In this document: piece by piece, positions 1 to 9,274 of the stretch
Numbering within the stretch: the stretch's first letter is position 1
Layout: every line of letters starts with the position of its first letter
Assembly: GCA_016758965.1 (NCBI GenBank)
Contig: JAEPRB010000479.1
Location: forward strand, 1-18,302
DNA: 18,302 nucleotides
Source of the DNA: Circinella minor
Taxonomy: Eukaryota; Mucoromycota; Mucoromycetes; Mucorales; Lichtheimiaceae
Reading direction: 5' to 3'
The notes under the pieces: model-generated
What the model was told of the DNA's origin: nothing
Databases searched by the model: none
What the model saw: the letters and a program-made list of their open reading frames with translations, nothing else
Position numbers and translations under genes: made by a program

Positions 1-30
1 AAATCACTTTTTTTCTTCAAATTGCGGTCT

Positions 31-107
31 CTGAAAATCTAGGAAATTGTCAAAATCGTAGATTTTCCATAGATTTAGACAATCAGTCTCATACCATAGA
101 TTTTCAG
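31..107. repeat. Cluster of short inverted and direct repeats, possible transposon subterminal region
   Basis: The 11-mer CTGAAAATCTA at 31-41 is exactly inverted as TAGATTTTCAG at 97-107. A further TAGATTTTC lies at 59-67, and ATTGTC (46-51) is inverted as GACAAT (78-83). Clusters of short motifs in both orientations are typical of the subterminal ends of CACTA elements. This cluster lies about 100 bp beyond the 3' end of the Tnp2-like reading frame, where such an end is expected. No terminal CACTA motif is visible, so the true end may lie outside the window. The repeats are seen directly; the link to the transposase is inference. Confidence 0.45.
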
Positions 108-205
108 TCGCCTGGAAAACTGTAGTGTATTAACAATAATTACATTTATTAATTTCTTCAACATTATAATAATATTGTAAAAAATAAGTTTGATATTTTC
201 TTTAA

Positions 206-2391
206 TCAAATTAAGTTCAAATTCCCAAGCAGTAATTCCGTGATTTCTGGATCTTCAGTCGACTCCATATACGGCCAGATACAATAATGCCTTGTTAATT
301 CATCTACTTCGCCAGATAAGATACCAACAAAATCACAAATAGCTTCTACATCTAATATTATTAAAACCAGATTCGCGAAAACTGAGGGAGTTATATAAAT
401 TGATCCCGAAGTAGACTCAATAGTCGTACTGTATAAACCAATGGCCATTAACATTCTTGATGTTTTTTCTTGTTCATGTACAAAATAAAAGTAAACTTGA
501 CCATAATAATATTGTGTTCCTGGAAGAATCACGGAACCTACTCCCCCATTAAAATTGCTTCATATTTATATTATTATTATTATGTCTATTTCTATAATGT
601 AACTACTTTGTGATAAACATTGATGATAATAGTAATTATAATAGTACACTTACAGATCAACACCCAATCTAAGTCGAACAAAATGAGCTACTCGATTGCG
701 CTATAGATTAAATCCAAGTAAACTCCCAAACACCTCATTGCTGTACCAAAGTCACGCCATATCACAATTTTTTGTTTATTTGACTTCTCTTGATGTTGCT
801 GTTCTCAGTCCACATTCTTAAGAATGTCATCAGCGCTTCTATTAGTCTTCTTCCACTGACACTGGTAATTGTCACTTCTTCGTTTTTCTCCAAATCAATA
901 CTTTTCAACTGCCCTTTAATTTCTGGATCGTCATCTCCTGCTCTGTCCAATGAGTATACTATTTTTCTTTTTCTTTTCACCTGTTCATCATCATTATTTT
1001 TTTCAAGGAAAGCATCGACATATCTTGCCATACCAAGCTCTAGTAAAGTATTATTAGCATTTGCACCAGGGAGTCTCTATAAAATATATTTTTCTTACTA
1101 TCAGCTTTACCCTCTGTCAATTTTTTGCTCTGGTAATTTTGAATTGGTTTTGATAAATGCTTACATTAGAACTAAGTAACCTCTTGATTAGTCCTATTTT
1201 CCTTTTAAGAACTCTAGAAGAATACATACGCATTGGTCCTAATAACTCTATCACTCTTGTTGTATGTGTCATATAGTGCTGATTCGGTGTAAATACAGCA
1301 ACTGAAAGAACTTGCCCACCATCTCTACCTGGATTGCATAACTCTCGTAAACAACAATGCCAATGTTTAAGATCTCTATTCATTATATCATTAATATGTA
1401 AGAATAAAATATATATTTTAGTTTATTACTGTTATATTATATTTTTATTAATATATAATATACAATGTACTTTACTTACATTTCAATATTTTCAACATCA
1501 ATCCTTATAAGCTCATATGTAAGTAGTTTTTGACAAGCGCGAACTAGTGCCATCGTTGCCTCTTGCACCTTCTTTTTTGCTTTTAACCTAGGTACTATCA
1601 ATGTTGGTACTACAAGCAATAAAAAATCTTGCCAATCCACTGCCCATACCATACCTGATAATACAGTTTGCCAGTTACCATTAAAAGCTGTGGGAATATT
1701 CTGGCGAGACTGTCTCATGCTTGTCATTATTTCATCGATATCATCAATTGCAAAAGGGCTTATATTACTGTTTAAATCAAATTTTGAATTAATTGAATTT
1801 AGGTATAAATGACCTAATCCATGGTAAACTAAATGCATCTCATCCAAAGCATAAAATTCTGGGCCTTTGATCGCATAAAACTACTTCTGTACGAATAAAC
1901 TTGGCCCATTCAATCCTGCCTATTTTTTTAAGAAAAGAATTTAAGAAAACTATATACAGTAATGCTTCTATCTTTTAATTCAGTTACTCACCTCTGTCCC
2001 TAAGATCAGGGATTGTCTTGTTCTCCAATGCTCACTCACTTCACTGTGATCAATAAAATAAATGCCATGACCTTTTTCATTATGAACGCCTATAATTTTA
2101 CATATTCGACACCCAGCTCTATGTGAATGCCCATGATGATGTGCAAGGGAATCGGCTTGGGGCAAATCTCCTGTGGCTAGTATGAGATGTACTTTTGATG
2201 AAATTATTGTTCCATCTTGAAGTTCTACTTCAATACCATCATTTTCTATTATTTTCAAGTCATCAAGTACTGGTTCCAAATAACTATCTAAATCAGCAGG
2301 AGGCCGTTCACCATCCATGAGGCATACCTGAACTGCATATTCTTGTCGATTTCTATATAAATAACATAAATGTTGGTGCTTTCGGCTAGTT
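206..2391 (-). pseudogene. Tnp2 (CACTA/En-Spm type) transposase, intron-containing, N-truncated and decayed
   Basis: Read leftwards, minus-strand blocks give a Tnp2-like (Transposase_21) protein. Block 2318-1992 has DLDSYLEPVLDDL, then ATGDLPQADSLAHHHGHS and CRICK, the usual 'GDLPA...SGH...C..C' core. Block 1877-1480 has LDEMHLVYHGLGHLYL, IPTAFNGNW and AVDWQDFLLLVVPTLIV. Block 1375-1165 has VFTPNQHYMTH, ELLGPMRMYSSR and a KRL motif. Block 1076-762 continues with LPGANANNTLLELGMARYVD. The distal block 541-206 has VYFYFVHEQEK and ICDFVGI, as in the family's C-terminal region. Likely introns are 1991-1920 (GTGAGT...TAG, 72 nt), 1479-1376 (104 nt) and 1164-1077 (88 nt); the last two keep the frame. 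Damage: the frame changes near 1865-1880, a minus-strand TAG lies at 703-701, and no N-terminal exon is seen beyond the stop near 2391. The enzyme would cut and join transposon ends, but this copy is very probably dead. Confidence 0.8.
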
Positions 2392-2522
2392 TACTTTATT
2401 TTTTGAGTACATTTGTAACCATAGTACTCTTATTTGATCTTTCAAACATGTTGAAATTTCATAGCATATACTTGCCTGATGAAAGGATCAAAATTCAGTA
2501 CATAAATTGAATTAACGTCATT

Positions 2523-2934
2523 TATATTTACCATCCAATCCGACTATCTAAGGATCCAATAGATTCAAAGTGGTAATGTGTCAACGAGGCTACTTATAAA
2601 AGAGCATAAAAATATTACATAAAAAAAGTATGCCACGCTCATAATGTATTTACAGGTAGCAAGTCAATAAAGGTGATTAATATTATTCTATTCAACTCAA
2701 AGATTCATTAAACTTTTTAGATCTATACTTTTTGAATGATCTAATCCCAAAGATGCCGAAATGTTATTATCATATTCGTCCCAATTCATTATACCTTTTA
2801 TACCATATTATTCCTAACATTATTTATGTTACAACATTTCCTATATTATTTTATAACAATAATGCTATTTTGACCATTCCTGTAATAAATAATAGCAAAT
2901 ACAATTGTTCAAAAAAAAACAATCCATAGAATAA
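2523..2934. repeat. Dispersed repeat copy 1, part 1 of 3
   Basis: This matches 17208-17615 almost base for base, with scattered substitutions and a few short indels (for example, 'gatgccgaaatgttatt' and 'ttcctaacattatttatgttacaacattt' tracts are shared). The match stops abruptly at A2934, where the Helitron block begins. No convincing coding sequence is present; a 65-codon frame at 2732-2929 is AT-rich and not conserved as a frame in the other copy. The family is unidentified. Confidence 0.85.
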
Positions 2935-3778
2935 TCCAAAAACTAGAATATTAATATAGTTGAACTTTGAAATTTCCTTTTTTGTAAGATAGTCTGTCTT
3001 TTAATTCCTATTTTTTTGCTTTTCATTTGCTCACTGTATTTTAAAGCTAATTGTCAGCTATTCCGATATAAAAACATTGGTTGCTGGAGATTAATATAAA
3101 AAAGTTGTCTGCGGAAAGGGTTTTTGTTTCAACCTATTGCTACTATGAAAATTGCAGTGATTTTACCATCAATCGAAAGGCAACGTAGGGCTTTGTTTAT
3201 ATTTTAATTTTTATGCAAAAATATATTATGTGTATCTCTCCAGATCCATATTTGTGTTTTTTTTATCATAGTAAACAGTCTTTTCCACAACTATGATTTT
3301 CTATATGACCATTGGGCATCAGAATCGTAAGAAGTTTCACTCCGTAACTTCGGACTATACTTTTGTTCTTGATCGGCAACCCTGTTATATGAGAGGATAA
3401 AACAGAAACTCCAAGGAATAGCAACATAATAGTTAACCTACAACATTTTGGCCGAAGAACAATATTTTAAGCAAGAACTGGTATGGTCGATTATATTAAT
3501 AGTGTCGCCAATGACTGATTATCAGGTTAAATGTCGCGAATTCTATGAGTCCAGATACAAATCCTACGTAATGAAGAATATACCAAACAAATTTCTGCCG
3601 ACTTTTTAAAATAACACATTGTCTATTCTATGTAGTTAACACACATCTGTTGAAAAGAGTAGCTTTCGTAATTCATGCGAACATTTGCAAGTTAATTTTC
3701 TACATTTCCATTATATTATATGTTATCTATTCAGCATAGCTACTTTTTTTTATATTTTGCTTAAATTTAATCGGATTT

Positions 3779-4025
3779 TCACTCCATTGACTCCATCCAA
3801 AATTTAACCAGCCTGTTATTCTTGAATCCAGCAGAAGGTCTTTGTAACGAAACAAAATTAATTTCTGGAAACCTGGAATTTATGCTGACAATTGTATCCA
3901 TCTACAACGTGTATTAAACTTATCAGCTCTTCACAATCTTTTGGGTTACCATGTGAAGTAAATCTCGAGAATAATTTCCACTTAAACTTACTTTCTGTCT
4001 TAGTATAAATCAATCGCAAGGTCAA
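3779..4025 (-). pseudogene. Unidentified coding-like fragment inside the left Helitron segment
   Basis: On the minus strand one frame is open from about 4025 to the stop at 3860-3858 and reads with normal amino-acid variety (KFKWKLFSRFTSHGNPKDCE). An overlapping frame is open from ATG 3901 to TGA 3781-3779 (40 aa, with RFPEINFVSLQRPSAGFKNN). The two read like one former coding region broken by a frameshift near 3870-3900. GC content is higher than the surroundings. I recognise no family. Helitrons often carry captured gene fragments, which would fit, but chance open frames cannot be excluded at this length. Confidence 0.3.
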
Positions 4026-4679
4026 TCATTAACATATGTTGGTGTTTATCTTCCTAATCAAATGTTTTTCACATGATCAGCATTTTCACGCGTTATAAAC
4101 TACAGAAATTTGTTTATAATGGCTGATTAGGATAGGCAAGGTCATCGCCTTATTACAAGAAATATCACCCATCATAAAATATTCTCTCCCTCTACTCTTC
4201 CACCTTCTCCTTCATTTTATAATAACTTCTTGCACATTCTTAAACTATTAACATTTCTTTCAACAATAACCCTTACATACAGTACTTCAATAAAAATTCG
4301 ATAAGGACAACCCTACCTTTATTAACTTTTATATATTTTGTCCCTTTTTTATTAAATTCCAGAAAGTTCTTGAACAACCTGTTAATATGTCAGTAAATAA
4401 TATTATACTCTCTAATCAGTGAATAATAACCCACTCCTCCCTTTTGATTTTTTTTATCTATTAAATAAGACAGTGATTATTATAGAACTAAAGTATGTAA
4501 CTGTCACTATTATTAATGGTGTAGTAAATTATAAGTTGCAGAATTACTATTACGTATTTAATATTTGTGCTTTTATTTTAATAAAACATCATCCAATCCT
4601 AAAGAACATCTAATTAGTATACTATCACAGCTTATTTTTTTATATGATTGAATCCACAAAACAATTGTACAGCCTTGGG

Positions 4680-4850
4680 CGTCGTCGCTACTAGGCGCGA
4701 AGCGCCTTTTTGGGGGGTCAAGGGGGGTTTTACCCCCCTTGCGACGTGTTTTCCATTGAATGACCCGAAGCGAAGCGTAGGGGCTCATTCAGCCGAAGCG
4801 AAGCGTAGGGGCTCATTCAGCCGAAGCGAAGCGAGGCAGGCAAACGCTAG
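4680..4850 (+). repeat. Helitron 3' terminal tail with nested hairpins, copy A
   Basis: GC-rich tail ending in CTAG (4847-4850). CGTCGC (4683-4688) pairs with GCGACG (4741-4746). Within that, AGGCGC-GAA-GCGCCT forms one hairpin (4693-4707) and CAAGGGGGG (4719-4727) pairs with CCCCCCTTG (4733-4741) around the loop TTTTA. Downstream, the 28-bp unit starting CCGAAGCGAAGCG is present twice in tandem (4765-4792 and 4793-4820), followed by a partial third copy. Copy B at 10921-11052 has the same G-tract hairpin and a single copy of the 28-bp unit. In Helitrons a 3' hairpin next to CTRR marks the end of transposition; here the strong hairpin lies about 100 bp inside, which is unusual. Confidence 0.8.
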
Positions 4851-6685
4851 TCTATACTACTAAAAAGTTTAGATTTTTATAAAACCTATAAAAGGAAATT
4901 CAGACATTACAACACCGACCTGTATAATTAAATATTATAGTATTTAAATAATAAAGTTTTTTTTTTGCCTAACGTTTTTTACAACTTTTATTTTACAAAC
5001 TACAACATATTTATAAAATGAGCATTCCAATTTGTCCTTCATGTTATCAGCCCGGACATTCCCGTAGAACTCACCGAGATTGTTTAATGAATGTAGCTCG
5101 ATTAAGCATTCGTACTGAGAATGAAACCATTTTTGTAAATGATCAGGAACAAAGAAACCATTCAAGTAATGACGGTGGTTCTTTGCAACAGCAATCCGTA
5201 AGTAATATTAGTTGGGATAGAGAGGCAAGAAAGATCGCAATCATTAATTTTTTTGATTTACAATGGTAATAGTCAGAACCCCAATGCCCAAGTTGTGGCC
5301 AATTTGGCCATTCACAAAGAACTTCGCGTCAATGTACAGCTAACCTTGCAAACACGGAAGTAATAATAATAACCTCTTTTTAAAAAGCTTTTTATATATA
5401 ATGTTTTCGTTTTTCTTACTTAGAATAATTTATTTGTATAGGCTCCCGTTGTTCTTAGACGTGTTTCTTCAAATCATAACCCTGAACGTCATTCACTTGG
5501 GTTAATGGACCGTCAATATAGCCATTGTCAGGCACATATGTGGGTTCTAGAACGTGTGGGAAGTTCCTCTAATAGAACACCTAAGTTTTACTGATGTTGT
5601 AATAAAGGCTCTATCAGTATTTTACTATTAAGTCCTACTCCAACAGAAATAGGTCAGCTACTATGTGGTAATGATACTGCATCAAAGAATTTTCGTTCTA
5701 ATATTCGTGCATATAACAATGCATTGAGCTTTGCATCACTTGGTGCAAGTATCGATCATACTGTTGCAAATTCGCATGGTAGTGCTTATAATTTCCGTAT
5801 CTATGGTGAGGTATATCATCTAATTGGTTCTTTGCTCCCAAACACAGATCAAGACACACCATCTTTTGCACAAATCTATGTTCATGACCATCCATAGAGA
5901 GACAATTAGAAATACGTCGCAATCATACCAACGCCTCAATAGACATGGAGGTTTTAAACACTTTACAAACATTAATGCATTGTATCTGCCCGTTTGCTCA
6001 CGTTTTTAATAACATGGCTACGCACTTGAGAGATGAAGATGTAAATGATGTTACACTGGTAATTTGTGCAGAAGGCACGCCAGATCAACGACGTTATAAT
6101 AGACCAACAGGAGACGAGGTTGGACTATTGATTGTAGATGGTAGTTATGAAGGCCAGAGTGGAGATCGTGATATTGTTGTACAAACTCGATCAAATCAAA
6201 TACAACGGATATCAGTTAACCATCGTTTCTATGATGCCATACACTATGTCTTGATGTTTCCACAAGGTAGCTTAAATTATCACTTACTGTATTTAGTGCT
6301 TAGTTTAAGATTTAGGTTAACTCTTTATTAACAAATACAATAAATAGGTGATGAGGGTTGGAACATTGGAGCACAATGTATTGATGGCAGTCGCGTAACA
6401 TGCATGGACTGGTATAAATATCAGTTAATGATACGTAGCAATAATGATAATATTGAAGGACAGAATGATTTGCATCGCTTTGGTGAGCTGTTTCAACAGT
6501 ATATTACAGACATGTATGCCAAGGTAGAGTCTGAGCGTCTTAACTATATCAGGAGTAATCAGGACAAATTATGCTCAGATTTGTATAAAAGTGTTGCAGA
6601 TGCTGTCAACCTTGGTGATAATGATATGGCTAATGTGGGTAAGCGAGTTATACTGCCATTATCTTTTATTGGAGGTCCACGTCAT

Positions 6686-7106
6686 TGTCGTATGGCACAC
6701 GTCAATCCTTCATCTCAGATAATTCAAATATAAACTAAATATAAAAACACTAAAATAATCTCACATCGGTTGCTATCTAAACACACAAATAATAAGTCTA
6801 CCACAATGACACCTTATAATAATATAATACAAACAAAGTAATCAAACATAATTTATTTATTCATAATCACACAATATACAATTTATCATAATATAACATC
6901 ATCTACAAATACAGGAAAATACACATCTAAAACATATATATATATATAAAACTTACTTGTAATAGAAATAATTATCTTTTTATATCATATTATTTTTCAT
7001 ATAATAAAACACCTGAAAGATTCTCACAAGACCTATTCTGTTATCATTTCTATTCTTACCTTATTTTCTTATTAATTCATATTCATAAATATCTATAAAT
7101 ATCTCA
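6686..7106. mobile_element. Solo LTR inside the Helitron Rep region, 5-bp duplication GTCAT
   Basis: The Rep frame runs GGPRH up to 6685, is lost for 421 bp, and resumes with MQQLY at 7112, as expected in the family. The intervening sequence starts TG (TGTCGTATGGCACAC) and ends CA (AATATCTCA), and is flanked by GTCAT at 6681-6685 and 7107-7111. TG...CA ends with a 5-bp duplication are the mark of LTR retrotransposons. There is no gag-pol, primer site or second LTR, so this is a solo LTR left by recombination. AATAAA lies at 7003-7008. The start resembles the other solo LTR (14383) over the first 15 bases, suggesting a related family. Strand is not assigned because R/U5 cannot be placed safely. 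Confidence 0.85.
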
Positions 7107-8981
7107 GTCATATGCAACAACTTTATTAGGATGCCATGAGTATTGTAAGACGCTTTGGAAAACCGGATATATTTGTTACTGTGACCACAAATCCCAGATG
7201 GCATGAGATCCAAGATTCCCTTCTCCCAGGACAGACAGCAGCAGAGCGACCTGATATATGTGTTCGTGTGTTCAAAATGAAACTAAAAGGATTGATGCAT
7301 GATCTTATAAAGAATATGGTTCTCAGTAAAGTAATTGGACACGTTCACACTGTGGAATTTCAGAAGCGTGGTCTTCCCCATGCTCATATTTGGCTCATCC
7401 TTGCACAAACTGATAAACCACGAACACCTGAAGATGTTGATGATATTGTATCAGCCGAACTGCCTAACGCAGATCAATATCCAGCTGCACGTGCAACAGT
7501 AGAAAGGTTAATGATGTATGAACCTTGCAGAGACCTTAATTCTCGATCGCCATGTATGCAAGGTAGTGCATGTTCAAAACGTTTTCCAAAGCAGTTTTCT
7601 GATGAAACAAGTATGGGCGAAAATGGGTATCCCGTTTATAGGCGATGTAGAAACAACAATGATCATGTTTACAAAAATGGTGTTCAGATGGATAATCGAT
7701 GGGTGGTGCCTCATAATATATTTTTGTGTACCAAATATAATGCTCATATCAATGTAGAGATATGTACTTCAATTGCTTCTATCAAGTATGTTTATAAATA
7801 TGTGTATGAGGGTCATGATTGTGCAGCAGTGGTGGTATCTCAAAATCAGCGACAATCAAATGCTCAAAGTACAACAAACGAACAAGCCGATCCATCTATG
7901 AATGAAATTAAAACATATCTCGATGCAAGATATGTTTCTGCATGTGAAGGATGCTGGCGTCTCTTCTCATTCTCTTTACATAAGGAATTTCCAAACCACC
8001 AATGTTTAGCTATACACCTTAAAGATGAACAACTGGCATATTTTAATAAAGATGATGATCCGATGGCTATTGCTGATCGTGCACATGAAACGACTTTAAC
8101 AGCTTAGTTCAATTACAATATTGAAAATGAGGATGCCCACCAGGTATTGTATCCTGACTTTCCTGAGAACTATGTTTTTGTAAAATCTGATCGTCGTTGG
8201 AAAATTCGTGAACAAGGACATGGTGCTACTATTGGAACTACTATTGGACGCATGTATGCTGTTTCTCTAAGTCAAGTAGAAAAATATTATCTCAGACTAC
8301 TATTGTATCATGTTCCTAGAGCAACTTCTTTTAATGAACTCAAAACCATTGAAAATAAGCTTATGCCATCATTTCAAGCTGCTGCAAGAAGGCGCAGGCT
8401 ACTTACTGGACAGCAAGAATGGGAAGATTGCTTGGAACAAGCATCATCATACCAGCTTTCTGTTGCTTTAAGACAGCTCTTCTCTGTGATCTTAACTTAT
8501 TGTAGCCCAGAAGATCCACATGCTTTATGGATGGCATATCGATCAAATCTTTCTGAAGACTTTTTACATGCTGCAAGAAATGAAGCAAATGATCAATCTC
8601 TACCAGAATCTGATCATATATATGGCCAAGCACTACTTGCAATTGAATCTATCATGGCAACTACATTACGATCACTCACAGAATTCGATGGTTTCACTCT
8701 TTCTGATAGGTCTCAACAAAATAATAATGACCAACAACCTCCCGAACCTTTTCTTATTCGCCAACAACGCGACATTGCCGAAAGATTAAATCGCCACTCT
8801 GCACCAGTGCTCAATTTCAACAATGATCAGCAGAATGTATTCGACACTGTATGTAATGCTTTGGAACCTCCAAATACTGAGCCTAAAGTTTACTTTGTTG
8901 ATGGCCCTGGTGGTACAGGGAAAACATACATATTTAATGCTCTTCTTGATCGTGTCAGACGTCAAGGTAACATTAGGAGTT

Positions 8982-9274
8982 AATCCACAACAATTGATTA
9001 TCGGATAATCCACCATTTCCATTTCGATCCAAAAAAAGAATAATATCTAAAACTTTCAAGTTTAAGAAAAAATTGCCTTGGGGTTTCGAAAAAGACATGG
9101 TATTTAATCCATATGTTCTTTAATAATCATAAACCTTTTTAATCCATAACACCTTTGTTAATCAATAATAAATATTTTCTTAGTGATTAACCTATAACAA
9201 TTACCCTATAATAATATTAGATAACTGTTTATCCTAAAATCCACTAAATCCACCATATTTTTTTGTTATGGATT
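8982..9274. mobile_element. Short TIR element (MITE-like) inside the helicase gene
   Basis: The helicase frame is lost after RRQGNIR (about 8978) and resumes at 9276 with IPIALAIATSG. The intervening 293 bp begins AATCCACAACAA (8982-8993) and ends TTGTTATGGATT (9263-9274), an inverted match with one mismatch. Inside are TAATCCA at 8981, 9006, 9105 and 9140 and AAATCCA at 9237 and 9246. There is no coding capacity. The target duplication is unclear (TTA on the left against TGA on the right is possible), so the superfamily is open. An intron beginning at GTAACA (8967) was considered, but no AG precedes the point where the frame resumes. Confidence 0.7.

Larger units (their letters stand above)
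2935..4850 (+). mobile_element. Left, non-autonomous Helitron-like segment (TC...CTAG)
   Basis: The segment begins TC immediately after A2934, exactly where the paralogous copy at 17615/17616 shows an uninterrupted A-T. It ends with CTAG at 4847-4850, preceded by a 170-bp GC-rich tail shared with the end of the neighbouring Helitron. Helitrons insert between A and T, start with TC and end with CTRR. There is no Rep or helicase here, so movement would depend on enzymes from elsewhere. The interior is AT-rich with only weak minus-strand coding-like patches around 3300-4025, perhaps captured host sequence. Its first bases (TCCAAAAACTAG) differ from those of the right-hand element (TCTATACTACTA). 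An alternative is that 2935-11052 is one composite element with an internal, older 3' end. Confidence 0.65.

Noticed and set aside
2732..2929. 65-codon frame in the dispersed repeat
   Set aside because: Low-complexity, Ile/Asn/Tyr-rich translation of AT-rich DNA; short indels in the other copy (near 17450) break the frame.
4419..4613. 64-codon frame before the Helitron tail
   Set aside because: AT-driven composition, no motif and no start context.
4573..4863. Two opposite-strand 71-codon frames over the Helitron tail
   Set aside because: They follow from the GC-rich hairpins and the repeated tail module; there is no domain and no conserved frame in tail B.
6686..7106. Intron in the Helitron gene
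   Set aside because: It is far longer than the 75-85-nt introns of the gene, the family residues MQQLY lie downstream of the segment and before the possible acceptor, and GTCAT duplications with TG...CA ends point to an LTR.
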